Positions 26,416 to 37,399 of a stretch of DNA of 64,000 bases are shown piece by piece. Positions within the stretch are counted from its first letter, which is position 1. Each line of letters begins with the position of its first letter. This DNA comes from Chamaea fasciata (Eukaryota; Chordata; Aves; Passeriformes; Sylviidae), in NCBI GenBank assembly GCA_029207755.1, contig JARCOQ010000004.1, positions 36,429,685 through 36,493,684 of the forward strand, in the 5' to 3' direction. A program made the position numbers and the translations under genes. The notes under the pieces are model-generated. The model was not told the origin of the DNA, did not search any database, and saw only the letters and a program-made list of their open reading frames with translations.

Positions 26416-28282
26416 ATGGGCATGCGATTATCTGTCCCTCGGAAGAGAATGCTAACACACCTTAGAAATACATTATCAGATGTTAAAATACCTAAAAAAC
26501 TACTAACATCATTTGTCCACTGGCTAACCACTGAAATTCCAGATTCTGATTTGCAGGATTTAAATTCTGCTTCTTTTTGGGATAAAATTGGACAATTACT
26601 AACTCTAAAAGTTGAAAATGGTGATATAAAGGCTTCTTTACTTATACCGGTATTCCTGCAAGCCAGAAAACATTTACTAAATGCATATAACAACAGTAAG
26701 CCACGGATAAACCATCCGAATAATCCCTCCTTCTTTCCAAACTCGTTTGTGGCTGACCGGGAGGGGCTTAAGCCCCCCTCCCAGGAACAGGATCCCGGTA
26801 TAGACCATGTCGGCACAGAACTGCTGACTCACCCACAGAAACACGTGGAGGGGAATAATGGCAGACTACACGTGTTGAGTTCCCCTCAGAATTCCTTCTC
26901 CTCCCTATTTCCTGCCCCTACCCCATATCCCCCACCCAACCCATACATTCCTTTGACTGCCCCGCCTCACCCACCCTCCCACTGTTTACCCCTCCCCCCA
27001 AGTTACCACAGTGATGGGGACGGGCCGCTCCCAGCCCGCAGCCCCAGCGGGGATGGGGGGGTGGGGAGCCGCTCCCAGCCCACAGCCCCGGCGGAGATGG
27101 GGGTGGGCCCCCCCCCCAGCCCACAGTGACGGCGGGTACAGGGTGGAGCCGCTCCCAGCCTGCAGTCCTGGTGGGGACGGGAGGGAGCCGCTCCCAGCCC
27201 GTAGCCCTGGTGGGGGGTGGATTTCCCCCGTGGCAGAGGGACAGGAACAGCTTCCCCTGAGATTCCGGGATGCAGGAGGGGAGAGGCTGCATCTTGCCAG
27301 ACCCCAGGGGGTGGGGGAGCAGATACCTCCTACTTCCCTGGGTACTGAAAGAGCTGCAGAAATTCCAACAACTCAGACCGATGTGGATGATAGCATACCA
27401 TCTGTTACACCGATTACTTATCTGGGAAAGAGCAATACTAAGAGAACTTATCAGCCGTTATCCTACCACAATAAAAAAGAAATTTGCAAAATACAGAGGG
27501 AATTTGGGAGTGAAATTTATAAAGGCTTTTTGAGAGTAAGCTTAAATTCTAATGAATTGGTACCAGCTGACATAAAAGATTTATTTAGAATCTTGTTATC
27601 CCCCTTGGACTTTGATTTGTGAGAAAATATGTGGAAGAGGGCATTGTCTATACTATTACAGGAGATCTACCAAACACCTGGAGAAACCAAAGACAATGAT
27701 GGCTATGGTATAACTTATGACCATCTCTGTCGTGAGGGTGCCTTTTACTCCCCTGAACAACAAACCAGATTATTATCCAAGTCAATTTTAGATAAGATAT
27801 GTAAGGCTGCAGAGAAAATATTTTGCCAATTACCAACTACTGGAATAAAAGGCAGCTATGTTAATCTAATTCAATCATCTTCTGAGATATTTTTGCAGTT
27901 CGTCAATTGTCTAAGGACGCAGGTGGAAAGACAGGTGCAAGACCCACTGGTGCAGGCAGAATTGATAAAAGAGATGGCTCAGAGGAATGCCAATGAGACC
28001 TGTCATAGAATTATTCTCAGCATTCCTCTCAAACCATCGCCCAGCCTAGCACAAATGATAGAAGCCTGTACCAGAAAAGCAGAATTTTTCCAGGCACCTG
28101 AAAGGAATGCAGGACTGGTATAGCCACGGCCTGCAGCAGCTGCAGCACCAGGACCGAGGAGGCAACCAATGCCACCAGAACAGCTGCAGCACATCATCTG
28201 TCTTCGCTGCAAAAAGCCAGGACACTTCTCCAGAGCCTGCCCACAAAACCAGAAACAGAAGTCCAACAAACAAAAAACCTAA
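26416..28282 (+). pseudogene. gag: gag remnant: matrix, proline-rich region, capsid, nucleocapsid
   Basis: The frame opens at ATG 26416 with Met-Gly, leaving glycine 2 available for N-myristoylation as in betaretroviral matrix proteins. The first 100 residues look like a helical matrix domain. They are followed by a very proline-rich stretch, where the frame changes from 1 to 2 inside a GC-rich minisatellite. Frame 2 continues with capsid. A TGA stop sits at 27620-27622. The frame at 27629-28123 holds the major homology region (SSSEIFLQFVNCLRTQV, ending before PLVQAELIKEMA). A TAG stop is at 28121-28123. A single Cys-X2-Cys-X4-His-X4-Cys zinc knuckle follows at 28199-28240 (CLRCKKPGHFSRAC), and the frame closes with TAA at 28280-28282. 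No intact Gag can be made. Confidence 0.88.
27024..27225. repeat. GC-rich minisatellite inside gag proline-rich region
   Basis: The core GCCGCTCCCAGCC recurs at 27024, 27068, 27148 and 27187, with a degenerate copy between the second and third. Unit spacing is about 44, 40, 40 and 39 bp, so some units are not multiples of three. The array lies where gag passes from frame 1 to frame 2, and it leaves several frames open at once. Confidence 0.85.
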
Positions 28283-28374
28283 TTTCTTAGCGCACACCTG
28301 CAGTTAATATCCTTACGCGCAAAGATAAAAATATAGCGGGACCTGCACCAACTAAAGCATCTCACTTAACATAA

Positions 28375-29139
28375 AAGGGGGAGGAAGGGACATGCGGTGT
28401 GGGGGTGGAAAAAAATAAAAATGCCAAATGCTCAACTAACAAGCTTTGGCAGCCGCGAGGCCGAATAAGGCTCATGACTACCAAAGATTTTCATTTCAGG
28501 TCTACCGATTGGACTGTTGTTACAGTGGATGTGTCAAATACCTCACAGGACCTGAAGGTTCACGACATGGAACTGGACAGTGAGTATTTTGTTATTGGGG
28601 ACACAGCACACACACCCCTACAGATTGAGATAGCTCCTATGACTGTTAAGGGAAAGATAACAGGCCTGATGCTGTTGGCATGTGGCATGCACCCACCATT
28701 TTACCTGGCAGAGGGGCAAATTCTTGCCCAGGCCATTCCCGTTCCAGCAGAGATCACAGCAGATGGAAAATCACCAGAAGTCTACTGGGTGGAGGTGGTG
28801 GGAGAAAATAGACCCTCTATGGCGTGCAACGTAGCCTATGGCTCAGAGCGCCTCCATGTGGAAGGTGTGTTAGACACGGCCGCAGATGTCACAGTTATAC
28901 CTAAGACCATGTGGCCTGCACATTGGGAATTGCAACCTGTAGCAGGTAAACTTCAGGGCATTGGAGGAATCGCATTGGCAAAAATTTCAAAAAACACAGT
29001 GCAAATTGAGAGACCTGACGGATAATTAGCTAGTGTCCGTCTGTTTGTTGCTGAATACAAGGCCACCCTGTGGGGGAGAGACACCATGTCCCAATGGGGA
29101 GTCCAATTGGTTGTTCCTGAGACACCCCAGGATTTTTGA
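28375..29139 (+). pseudogene. pro: pro remnant: dUTPase-like segment plus retroviral protease
   Basis: This reading frame is -1 relative to gag. The N-terminal part (about 28480-28770) has the pattern of a dUTPase-type beta fold, including a hydrophobic ...AEGQILAQAIPVP segment. A dUTPase domain fused upstream of protease is typical of betaretroviruses; the likeness here is partial. The protease active site at 28873-28881 reads Asp-Thr-Ala within GVLDTAADVTVIP, whereas the family has Asp-Thr-Gly, so activity is doubtful. A flap-like GIGGIA follows. A TAA at 29023-29025 interrupts the domain, and the same frame continues with LWGRDTMSQWG to a TGA at 29137-29139, where it meets the start of the pol frame. 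Confidence 0.8.
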
Positions 29140-31887
29140 AAATAGCCACTGTGGAGCGCCCTACCCAAAAGTTAACATGGTTGGATGATACCACAAAATG
29201 GGTAGCACAGTGGCTGCTAAGCAAAAAGAAGCTTAAGGTGCTTGAGGAGCTTGTGGAGGAGCAATTGGCCCAAGGACACATAGTAGAGACAAGTCCTTGG
29301 AATTCCCCAGTCTCTGTAATAAAGAAACCGGGAAGGGACAGGTGGAGATTTCTCCATGATCTCAGAGAAACAAACAAAGTTATAGAGGACATGGGAACAC
29401 TCCAACCAAGGATGCTTACACCAACAATGCTTCCTCGAGACTGGAAATAGACTGTTCTAGATATCAAAGATTGTTTTTTCCAAATCCCTTTATACCCAGA
29501 AGATGCCCCAAGGTTTGCATTCTCAGTTCTTTCTATTAACAGAGGAGCATCAATGAAACGCTATCACGGGAAAGTCTTACCACAAGGTCTTAAAGTGAGT
29601 CCTTTTATATGCCAACAATTTGTAGCCTCATTGCTGTCTCCAGTGCGTGCCGAGAGAAATGATGCTATCATACTGCGTTATGTAGATGATCTGCTCATGT
29701 GTGCCCCCAATGACTCAATACTCCAACACACACTTGACCTAGTGGTTAAGGTTTTAACCTCTGCTGGATTTCAGTTGCAGGAAGACAAAGTTCAAAGATG
29801 CCACCTTGGAAATACCTGGGTTTGGAAATCACTGCAAGGACCACTGTTCCATAGAAACTGGAAATTGACTGCAATCCCAAACACTAGCAGATCTCCACTC
29901 CTTGTGTGGGTCCTTGAATTGGGTAAGACCCTGGCTAGGCCTCACAAATGAGGATCTAGCCCCCCTCTTCAAATTACTGAAGGGGGAGAGGGAGCTGGTT
30001 TCTCCCAGGGAACCGACCCCAGAGGCAAAGACTGCAATCGAAAAGGTACAGAAGGCCTTGTCAGAGAGACAGGCTCATCGGTGTGAGCCAAACATGCCTT
30101 TCCATTTCATTGTTCTAGGAAAGCTGCCTCATTTGCATGGTTTGATTTTCCGATGGATTGAAGAGGAGAGAGATTCACTCTTGATCATAGAGTGGGTCCT
30201 CTCTCTCCAAAGATCCAAGACCATCACAGAGCCACCAGAATTGATAGCTCAGGTGATTCAGAAGGCCAGGGTGAGACTGTGTGAATTGGCGGGTTGTGAT
30301 TTTGCATGCATACACCTCCCGGTCAAACTTTCTGAGGAGGGAAAGAACTCCCCTGAGAGAATGACCAAAGAGATGTTTGAGCATTTGCTCCAGTGCAATG
30401 CCAGTCTCCAGTTATCTGTGGACAGCTACAGCGGACAGATATCAGTCCATGCCCCATCCCACAAGTTGTTCAATGAGGAATTCCACCTCATTCCTCGTGA
30501 GAAGAGGAGTCGGAGACCACTCAAGGCTCTCACAGTGTACACGGATGCATCCGGGGCCTCTCACAAGTCGGTGATGACTTGGAGAAATCTGCAAACACAG
30601 CTTTGGTAAGCTGATGTTGAGTTTGTGGAGGGATCACCCCAAGTGGCTGAACTGGCCGCCGTGGTAAGAACTTTTGAGAAGTTCTCAGAGCCAATTAACT
30701 TGGTGACTGACTCTGTTTACATGGCGGGGGTAGTGTCCAGAGAGGAGCAGGCCATGCTCAAAGAAATAGAGAATGAGCATCTCTTCAGGTTGCTTTCAAG
30801 GCTAATTTATTTAGTCTCTCATCGAGAACATCCGTTCTATGTGATGCATGTAAGATCACACACTGATTTGCCAGGTGAAATTGCAGATGGGAATCGTCAG
30901 GCAGACGCCCTTGCTGCCCCAGTTGAAAAGGCACGTGTCCACAACATCTACCACCAGGCAAAGCTGAGTCACCAGCAATACCATCAAAATATGTCAGGTC
31001 TGATCTGTCAGTTTCAGCTAACATGGAGTCAGGCTCGAGCCATTGTGGCCACCTTCCCAATTGCCAGCTCCAGGCCATACCATCGATGGGCGTAGGGGTT
31101 AACCCCCGGGGCCTTGGCAGGTCTGAAGTGTGGCAGACAGACATCATACACATTCCTAGTTTAGGTAGTCTCAAATATGTTCATGTAAGTATCGATACAT
31201 GTTCAGGCACAGTCTATGCCTCTGCCCATGCAGGAGAAAAGTCTGTCCATGCCAAGCAGCACCTAGTGCAGGCTTTTTCAGTGTTGGGGATTCCAAAAGA
31301 AATCAAAACTGATAACGGCCCAGCGTATGTGTCCAAGGAGTTCCTGGAATTCATCCAGCAGTGGGGAGTGGAATGAAAAATTGGCATCCCTTACTCCCCC
31401 ACAGGTCAAGCTGTGGTTGAGCGTGCACACCAGATGCTCAAGCAGGTCTTGGCTAGACAGAGTGGTTCTACTGCGTGGATGTCTCCGCATCAGAAGCTCT
31501 GCAAAGCCTTTGTTTACCATCAGTTTTCTGAACTGTTCATTTGAAAACATGAGTTCACCGGTGGTACATTTTAACAGTGGCAATCAGTTCAAATTGTCTC
31601 AGCATCCACCAGTCTTGATTAGGGACCCTGAAACTTGGGAAACCAAAGGTCCCTATGAGCTCGTGACCTGGGGTCGTGGCTATGTGTGCGTGACTACTCC
31701 CTCAGGCCCTCAGTGGATTCCGCAGAAGTGGGTGAAATCTTTTGTCCCCAAAAATCCAGCTCCAGCAGAAGGGGATGAGAGGCAAGTAGCCACTGCTGCA
31801 AAGAGAAGATGCTGCCGGGTGAAGGAAGAAGAACCCTCCTCGGTCTGGATTCCTTCTGGCAGAAACATAAACTTTGACTTGTTTTAA
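29133..31887 (+). pseudogene. pol: pol remnant: reverse transcriptase, RNase H, integrase
   Basis: The frame is -1 relative to pro. Reverse transcriptase begins near 29136. A TAG stop is at 29448-29450, after which the same frame holds the YVDD catalytic motif at 29679-29690. One or more frameshifts at about 29800-29890 move it to frame 1, which carries NWVRPWLGL and the thumb/connection. RNase H keeps YTDAS, AELAAV, VTDSVY and the final Asp in NRQAD, but a TAA at 30607-30609 cuts it. The integrase zinc domain keeps two His but its Cys pair straddles a frameshift near 31050. The catalytic core keeps Asp (31140), Asp (31311) and Glu (31419), the last two 35 residues apart, with a TGA at 31374-31376 between them. 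The C-terminal domain (GPYELVTWGRGYVCV) is in yet another frame and ends at 31887. Confidence 0.92.
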
Positions 31888-31939
31888 AAATGTTTGGTTT
31901 TCCCTTGTAGAGAAAACCTACCTCACACTTAACCCTGTG

Positions 31940-33274
31940 ATGAACCCCATCCAAGTGGCCATCTTGCTAATGCTAAACAATCTGGTAATGGCGTGGATCA
32001 TACCTCAGCCGTGTCAAAACGTCTGAGTGACCCTGGCACAGATACTTCAGCAGGAAAGCATATGTTTGTCCACTGCAGCAGCAGAGAATCCTATGTCCAC
32101 CTCTCTGGTAGGAATTCCATTGCAGGCTGGAGAATTTCCAGGGCATTTGGACAAATGTAGGTCCAATGAAATTCCAGAATCATGCGCCCCCCGACCACAC
32201 AATGATCAGCAGCAGCAAGCTGTGATGATCGGGAACCCCTTAGAGGAGTGGGTGCGAAATGAGCCCAAGGTAGATCAGGAACCCCAAGAGTTAGAGTTAT
32301 TGGGTTCCTCCCCTGCGTTCTACTGCATACATTTCTCCGTCATTCCAAAACCTCAAAACACTGACGAGTATCACTATATAAGACAATTTCGTGGGGAGTT
32401 CACTGCAAAAAGATGGTGTCATAATAATAGTCATATTGCAGCTGACAACCCATCTCACTCAAGTCCCAAAAGCCTCCCTAAGGGATTGTTCTTGATTTGT
32501 GGGGATCGGGCGTGGGCAGGAATTCCATCTCAGCTTCTAGGAGGGCCTTGTGCCATAGGGCAGTTTTCCATATTGACGCCCAACCAAACTCTAATTGGTG
32601 AATGAATGCACAAAAACAAATCAGCAACCAAAATTCAGAAGAGGAGTGCTGACCAATTGGACCCAAATTGTGATTCAGATATTTTCCATTGGGCTAAGTC
32701 AAAAAGAGTTGCTGTGTCCCTGTTCCTTCCGTGGGTCGCAGCAGCCAAAGCTCTAGGTGAATTGGGCCATCTAGAGTGCTGGGTGGTCAAACAGGCAAAT
32801 TTGACGTCCACCGCCATCAGCTCTCTCCTAGAAGATGAGAAAATTACCAGACAGGCAACGCTACAAAACCGTGCCACTGTGGACTTCCTTTTGCTCTTGC
32901 ATGGACATGAATGCCAGGAATTTGAAGGACTCTGTTGCTTGAAGGCTCCAGACGTCCGTGCTGCCCTTCGGAGCATGAACAGCTTGATCAGACAAGTGAA
33001 ACAAGAATCTGAGGATTGGGTCAAAGAACTGTTCAAGGGCTGGGGAGTCACAGGATGGTGGATTTCTATAGTTAAAACAATTTTGTTATTTCTTGCTATT
33101 CTTTTCCTTGTAACAATTGTGTTCGGGATCCTACGCCGTTTGGTTTTCAAGGCTATCAATGGCCTCATACTTACTACCTCAGAAGTCAACCACATAGAGT
33201 TCACAAACCTGAAACAGTCTGACTTCCCCACCAATTGTAAGTGGTGGGAAAGCTCACATGCCTTGTCAAAATGA
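31940..33274 (+). pseudogene. env: env remnant: surface and transmembrane subunits, alpharetrovirus-like
   Basis: A single frame of 445 codons runs from ATG 31940 to TGA 33272-33274 with only two internal stops, both TGA (32024-32026 and 32603-32605). The start encodes a plausible signal peptide (MNPIQVAILLMLNNLVMA). The surface part ends with a segment containing LICGDRAWAGIPS. The transmembrane half (32606-33274, 222 codons, open) contains a short basic stretch (IQKR) and then a hydrophobic internal segment flanked by cysteines. A heptad-type region follows, then LQNRATVDFLLLLHGHEC and the Cys-X6-Cys-Cys motif (CQEFEGLCC), and one membrane helix near residues 145-170. A cysteine-flanked internal fusion segment plus CX6CC is typical of alpharetroviruses. 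In this copy the subunits cannot be made as one precursor. No function is implied. Confidence 0.88.
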
Positions 33275-33304
33275 ATCCAATTATTTCTCGTAACTTTGTT
33301 AAAC

Positions 33305-33317
33305 AAAAAAGGGGGAA
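33305..33317 (+). promoter_or_regulatory. Polypurine tract
   Basis: AAAAAAGGGGGAA directly precedes the TG of the 3' LTR. It is the plus-strand primer site used in reverse transcription. Confidence 0.9.
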
Positions 33318-33318
33318 T

Positions 33319-33641
33319 TGTTGTAATTCTCAAGGTGAATGGTTTCTTCCTCCTGACCCTTCTGGAGTTTCCTTACCACATAGAATGACCCTTCCTTCCT
33401 CCCCTGACCCTATTGGCGATGGTCCAACTATCTTTTCCCTGAGCAGGAGGCTATAAAATGCCTCGCATTTCCTTGTTCTCCCTCTTTTCCCCCTGGAATT
33501 TTGAAGAATAAATGCCTGGGACAAAGTTCCTGGGGAAAAGGCCTCTTCTGATATCTTTATTTCATTGTTGGCAAAAATTCCCTTCAAAACCAATAACTGA
33601 GCAATCTCAAGCCCCCGGAGGTGGGCAGGGGTATTTTTACA
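33319..33641 (+). repeat. 3' LTR of class II provirus
   Basis: It matches 25425-25747 with the same ends. TATA box TATAAAA at 33452-33458 and polyadenylation signal AATAAA at 33507-33512, about 50 bp apart, imply a very short R region. This copy keeps the canonical AATAAA that the 5' LTR has lost. Confidence 0.95.
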
Positions 33642-33647
33642 TTAACT
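33642..33647. repeat. Target-site duplication, right copy (TTAACT)
   Basis: Identical to 25419-25424. Confidence 0.9.
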
Positions 33648-36600
33648 AACCCTTATTTGTTAAGATATTGTACAAGCCAGTGTTTGGGAAGTAGGTAAAA
33701 GAAAAAAAAAGAAATCAGATTAAACCGTACATTTGTGGTTGGCATAGGTTTAGCAAACATTACAGAACATATGGAATGCAGAATCCAGTGCTGTTTCTTG
33801 GAAAAACTGGTATTAAATGAAGGACAAATGCCTGAGCCAAACAAACTACATATTTTTCAATTCCTAAATACATAACAAGACAACAAAAAAAATGAGGAAA
33901 ATGGGTTCCACTGCTAAGAACCACTTTTTAAGCAATACAAGTAGCATACCAGCTGTTTTCATTATTATTCATATTCCAAGTGAACATGAAAGGTAATATT
34001 CTCCAGCAAAACACTACATCCTGTGGTGTTAAATTTGCCTTAAATTAACAGTCCTGTTTTGACTGCAGCAGAGGGTGAAAAAAGTTACTAAAATCCGAAA
34101 CATCAGAATGAGACATGGTAAGTGCAAATCTATCTTGTCAGACTCCTCTCAGTATTACACACCATTATTAATAAAATGCAATATATTAACTAATTTCATG
34201 TATTTTGGCATTCATCATGCTCAGTTTACTACTTCTGTAACTCTGCAATTAAGTTAGGGATGTTTAGCAATGTCTCTCCATGACACATAACCTACATCAG
34301 TGCATGCCCGCACTGAGGTCCTCATGTAGCAAGTCACTGATATCCAAGTCAGCCCTAAAGAAAGACACTTTTCATAATCTCCCAACAATCTGATAAGTGA
34401 TAACATATGGATTGGTTTAGGTAAAGCCTGCAAGGAGTCTTTACTAAATGGAAAACAGGTGCTCCAGTTCCATGCCATGTAATACCCTGTTGATGATTAA
34501 GTCCAAAGGTTATAGGGCTAATAGCTTCCTTGTGGTAATCGGGGAGGAAAGACACTGGCCATGGTCAAACAGCTGGGGCATATTTTACATATTTGCAACA
34601 TATGCTTCAGTTTTAATGAAAGTAAGGTTTTGGCACATTTATTAATCTTGTAACTTTCTTTGCATATAGGAGACCCATTTTCCTGTGTTTTCTATTATAC
34701 CACATGAAAAAACAAGAGAAAACATAAAAGCCAGAGGCCAGTACCAGCTGGTGTTACAAAATATGCATTTGTTTTCTCACGAAAATTAATTTTGCACATG
34801 GCTTTGAGAAAACACACATGAATTACAGTAACACAAAACTGCACCCCTCCATTTAGACAAAAGATGTTAGAGGAACAGCAGTAGTTAAGAGAGTATGTCT
34901 AGTGCACCAGAAAGGAAAAATAGCGCACTAGGTTCTAACAACAAACAAGTTAGTCCTAACCATATGCTTATTATTTAATATTTAACCTAGTGCAAAATAA
35001 TGCCCACTGCAAACATACTGAATAAATAGAATAGTCCATACATATTTGCTTTAAAAAGTGTAGGGTATTTTTCCAATTCAAACAGCATATTTAATCTTGA
35101 GAGCTCAAAACAGTTGCAGTAATGAAGACAGTGTTGAATTTACAAAAATCAACCTTAGCCCCTTCTGTATAGAAAACCAGCTCTTAAATATTCAATAAAA
35201 GAGCTCACTGAATGCACACGGTAATGTCAGTATTCACTTCAATTCAACCTTGGTAACTAGATCTAGAAAAATGTTTGAACTCTGGTGTCAGTTTGAGAAA
35301 GCTGAATATTAGATCACAACATTGAAACCTAGAGTGATATTTCTAATTAGGGGTGTTTGCTCAGAGAATCACCAGAGAACTGGGGCAAGGGAGGAGCTGC
35401 CCTCTGCCCTCATCTTCTCGTTTAAAGGAGTTTGTTTAGCAATTTCCAAAACCCACTAAGCAATAACTGCACAGGCTGGTTTAAACTACAAGCAGTCAAG
35501 TACTATTCTTTGTGGACTAATCACAGTGGTTAAAATATCCAGGAATACACACACTACTGGTATGACACATTTGTACCAGATCTAATACTAAAGCAGAAAG
35601 AACAGGAGAAAATGGCCTCAAAGAGATAGTAAATCAGCGTTTATCGGAAAACAAATGATGATTCAAAGCTAGCATATTGAGATAAAATTCAAGCTCTCCA
35701 CAGCTACATGATGGACTTTTACAATAAATCATATGTTTTATTGCTAGAAATGGACGCTTATATAATTTAGCACCAAAAAACATCACGTATGTGTTTTGTA
35801 AAACAAGATTTTGTTTGTACAGTATTATGAAATTATGTAGCTAACAATTTAGGTGATGTATAGAAGAATTTCACATAATAATTGTAAAATGTTTGACCTG
35901 GCAAAGAAAAAAGGAAAATACTCTTTTTAAAATCATCTGTTACATCTTAGGTGTTAGCTAACAGAAAAATAATCATTGAAGGGATTAACTAATCACACTG
36001 AATTTTATGGCATTTCAAATGCTGCTGCCAGCATATGAATTCTTACAGTGGAGTATAAATGTACATTTCAGCCAGAAAAAAAAGGTCAAGAGCATAAATT
36101 AAAATGCACTGTTTTCCTCCTCTCAGGAAAAAAAAATGCTGTATTACAAGAGAAGTGGGGGAACATCCATGAAGGTCAAAATAATCTGAATTTTCATACA
36201 GAGTTGTTGTAAAACTATCTATTTTTTCCTTTTTATTTTCCTCCACAAATATCACCCTTCTGATAGGAAAATACCCGCAAGAATTGGGATTTCTTCACTC
36301 ATCTCACCAGCAAGGCATCCCCCCAGTATTAGCCATTGCGTCAGTGGTGTAAGGTCATTCTGCTTTATTTTCTTTGTGCTTTCTCTCTCTCTGGGGGAAA
36401 ACCAATCTAAGAAGTCCCATGGCTTGGCTCACTAATATGTGGAAATGAGTGGCTGCTTACTGTGGTTGCAATCCTCAACCTAATAGCAGCGTCTAAACTG
36501 AATCGTGTCCACTGAAACAGGTGAATGATCTGCTGTGGTTTCCCAGCTTGCAGGACCACAATGCAAACTTCAAATCAAATAGATGTCCATGAAAATTGTG

Positions 36601-36888
36601 ATTATTAAAATGTCATTTGGAGTGCAAAACATTCAAGACATTCTTCCATCCACCAATTCTTTGAAAATTTTAGATGTCAATATCCCATCCTTAACCAGGA
36701 TAGAGTTGCTATTTCCACACGATTCTCCCCCTGAAGTGCAGCCCTATTTGTACTACTCAAGACAGGAGGAATTTCTGTCCTTTAAAACCAGTTGTTGTTG
36801 CAGTTATCTTCACAAGACCTATCAAGTTCCAGACAGGCTGAGATATTCTTGTTCCTGGCAGAAAAAAAATATTTGATCCAGCTCTGGA
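33648..36888. other. MCTP1: AT-rich non-coding DNA, presumed MCTP1 intron
   Basis: No exon, LTR or CR1 signature was recognised. If MCTP1 continues to the left this is intron downstream of the 18-codon exon. Short frames at 34254-34645 and 36583-36876 have no domain. Confidence 0.45.
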
Positions 36889-36969
36889 CCAAAATAAGAA
36901 AAAAAAATAAAAAAGGAAAAGGATGAGGAAAAAGCAAAAATAAGAAAAAATAAAAGAAGGAAGAAAAAT

Positions 36970-37129
36970 AAGAAAAAAAAAAAAAAGAAGAAAGGAGAAG
37001 GAGAAGGAGAAGAAGGAGAAGAAGAAGAAGAAGAAGAAGAAGAAGAAGAAGAAGAAGAAGAAGAAGAAGAAGAAGAAGAAGAAGAAGAAGAAGAAGAAGG
37101 AGAAAAGAGAAAGGAGAAAAGAAAAAAAA
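36970..37129. repeat. Homopurine tract with (GAA)27
   Basis: There are 160 consecutive purines on the plus strand. The core 37018-37098 is 27 perfect GAA units, flanked by GGA-interrupted units and A-rich sequence (A-rich from about 36889, and further A/G-rich sequence to about 37162). On the MCTP1 transcript strand this reads as a pyrimidine tract, starting 216 nt after the donor of the exon at 37346-37399. Phenylalanine-rich minus-strand frames across it are artefacts. Confidence 0.97.
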
Positions 37130-37345
37130 TGGCAGAAAGAAAAAGAAAGAAAAAAAGAAAAAGAGCAGGATTTATAGACCTCTAACCTTTCCCTCAACAC
37201 ACTATAGCATTATTAGGATGATAAACAGCTCTGACCAATTTTCTGGACTAAAACACATCAACTCCTTTTTTAACTGTCGGTAAAAACAGTGTCATGTCTA
37301 AATTCTCACATCCCCAGACACCAAAGTGCTAGGAAAGATAATTAC

Positions 37346-37399
37346 CTTGTCATCTCTGTCATCCTCTTCTTCCTCATCCTCTAGCATGTCCTCCACTAC
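37346..37399 (-). CDS. MCTP1: MCTP1 internal exon, acidic linker (18 codons)
   Basis: On the minus strand a pyrimidine-rich stretch ending TTTCTGTCTGCAG precedes the exon and GTAATTATC follows it, giving AG and GT splice signals. The 54 bp are 18 whole codons, VVEDMLEDEEEEDDRDDK, phase 0 at both ends. This matches the strongly acidic linker between the two C-terminal membrane segments of MCTP1 and joins directly to the ...RQHDT end of the exon at 59176-59295. MCTP1 is an endoplasmic-reticulum/vesicle membrane protein with three C2 domains that bind calcium, and it has been linked to synaptic and vesicle traffic functions. Being short and in phase, the exon could be skipped without a frame change. 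The next exon to the left was not found in the window. Confidence 0.9.

Larger units (their letters stand above)
25425..33641 (+). mobile_element. Class II (ERVK/betaretrovirus-like) endogenous provirus, 8.2 kb, damaged
   Basis: Two 323-bp LTRs (25425-25747 and 33319-33641) enclose a primer binding site, gag, pro, pol, env and a polypurine tract in the standard order. The host sequence TTAACT is present directly before (25419-25424) and after (33642-33647). A perfect 6-bp duplication is the size expected for class II elements. Gag, pro and pol lie in frames 2, 1 and 3 of the window, each a -1 step from the last, as in betaretroviruses. Hand comparison of the LTRs gives roughly 9 percent substitutions plus 5-, 4- and 1-bp indels, so it is not a recent insertion. 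It is broken by in-frame stops in gag, pro, pol and env and by frameshifts in gag and pol. It is antisense to MCTP1. Confidence 0.95.

Noticed and set aside
26918..27292. 124-codon minus-strand frame in the class II provirus
   Set aside because: Shadow of the GC-rich gag minisatellite on the opposite strand.
28268..28279. A-rich stretch at the end of gag as a -1 slippery site
   Set aside because: AAAAAAC is present but out of register with the gag codons, and the pro frame has a stop before 28375, so I do not call it.
32635..33333. 232-codon minus-strand frame opposite env
   Set aside because: Mirror of the env transmembrane frame; no domain of its own.
36757..37200. 147-codon minus-strand frame rich in phenylalanine
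   Set aside because: It is the translation of the GAA/A-rich tract.
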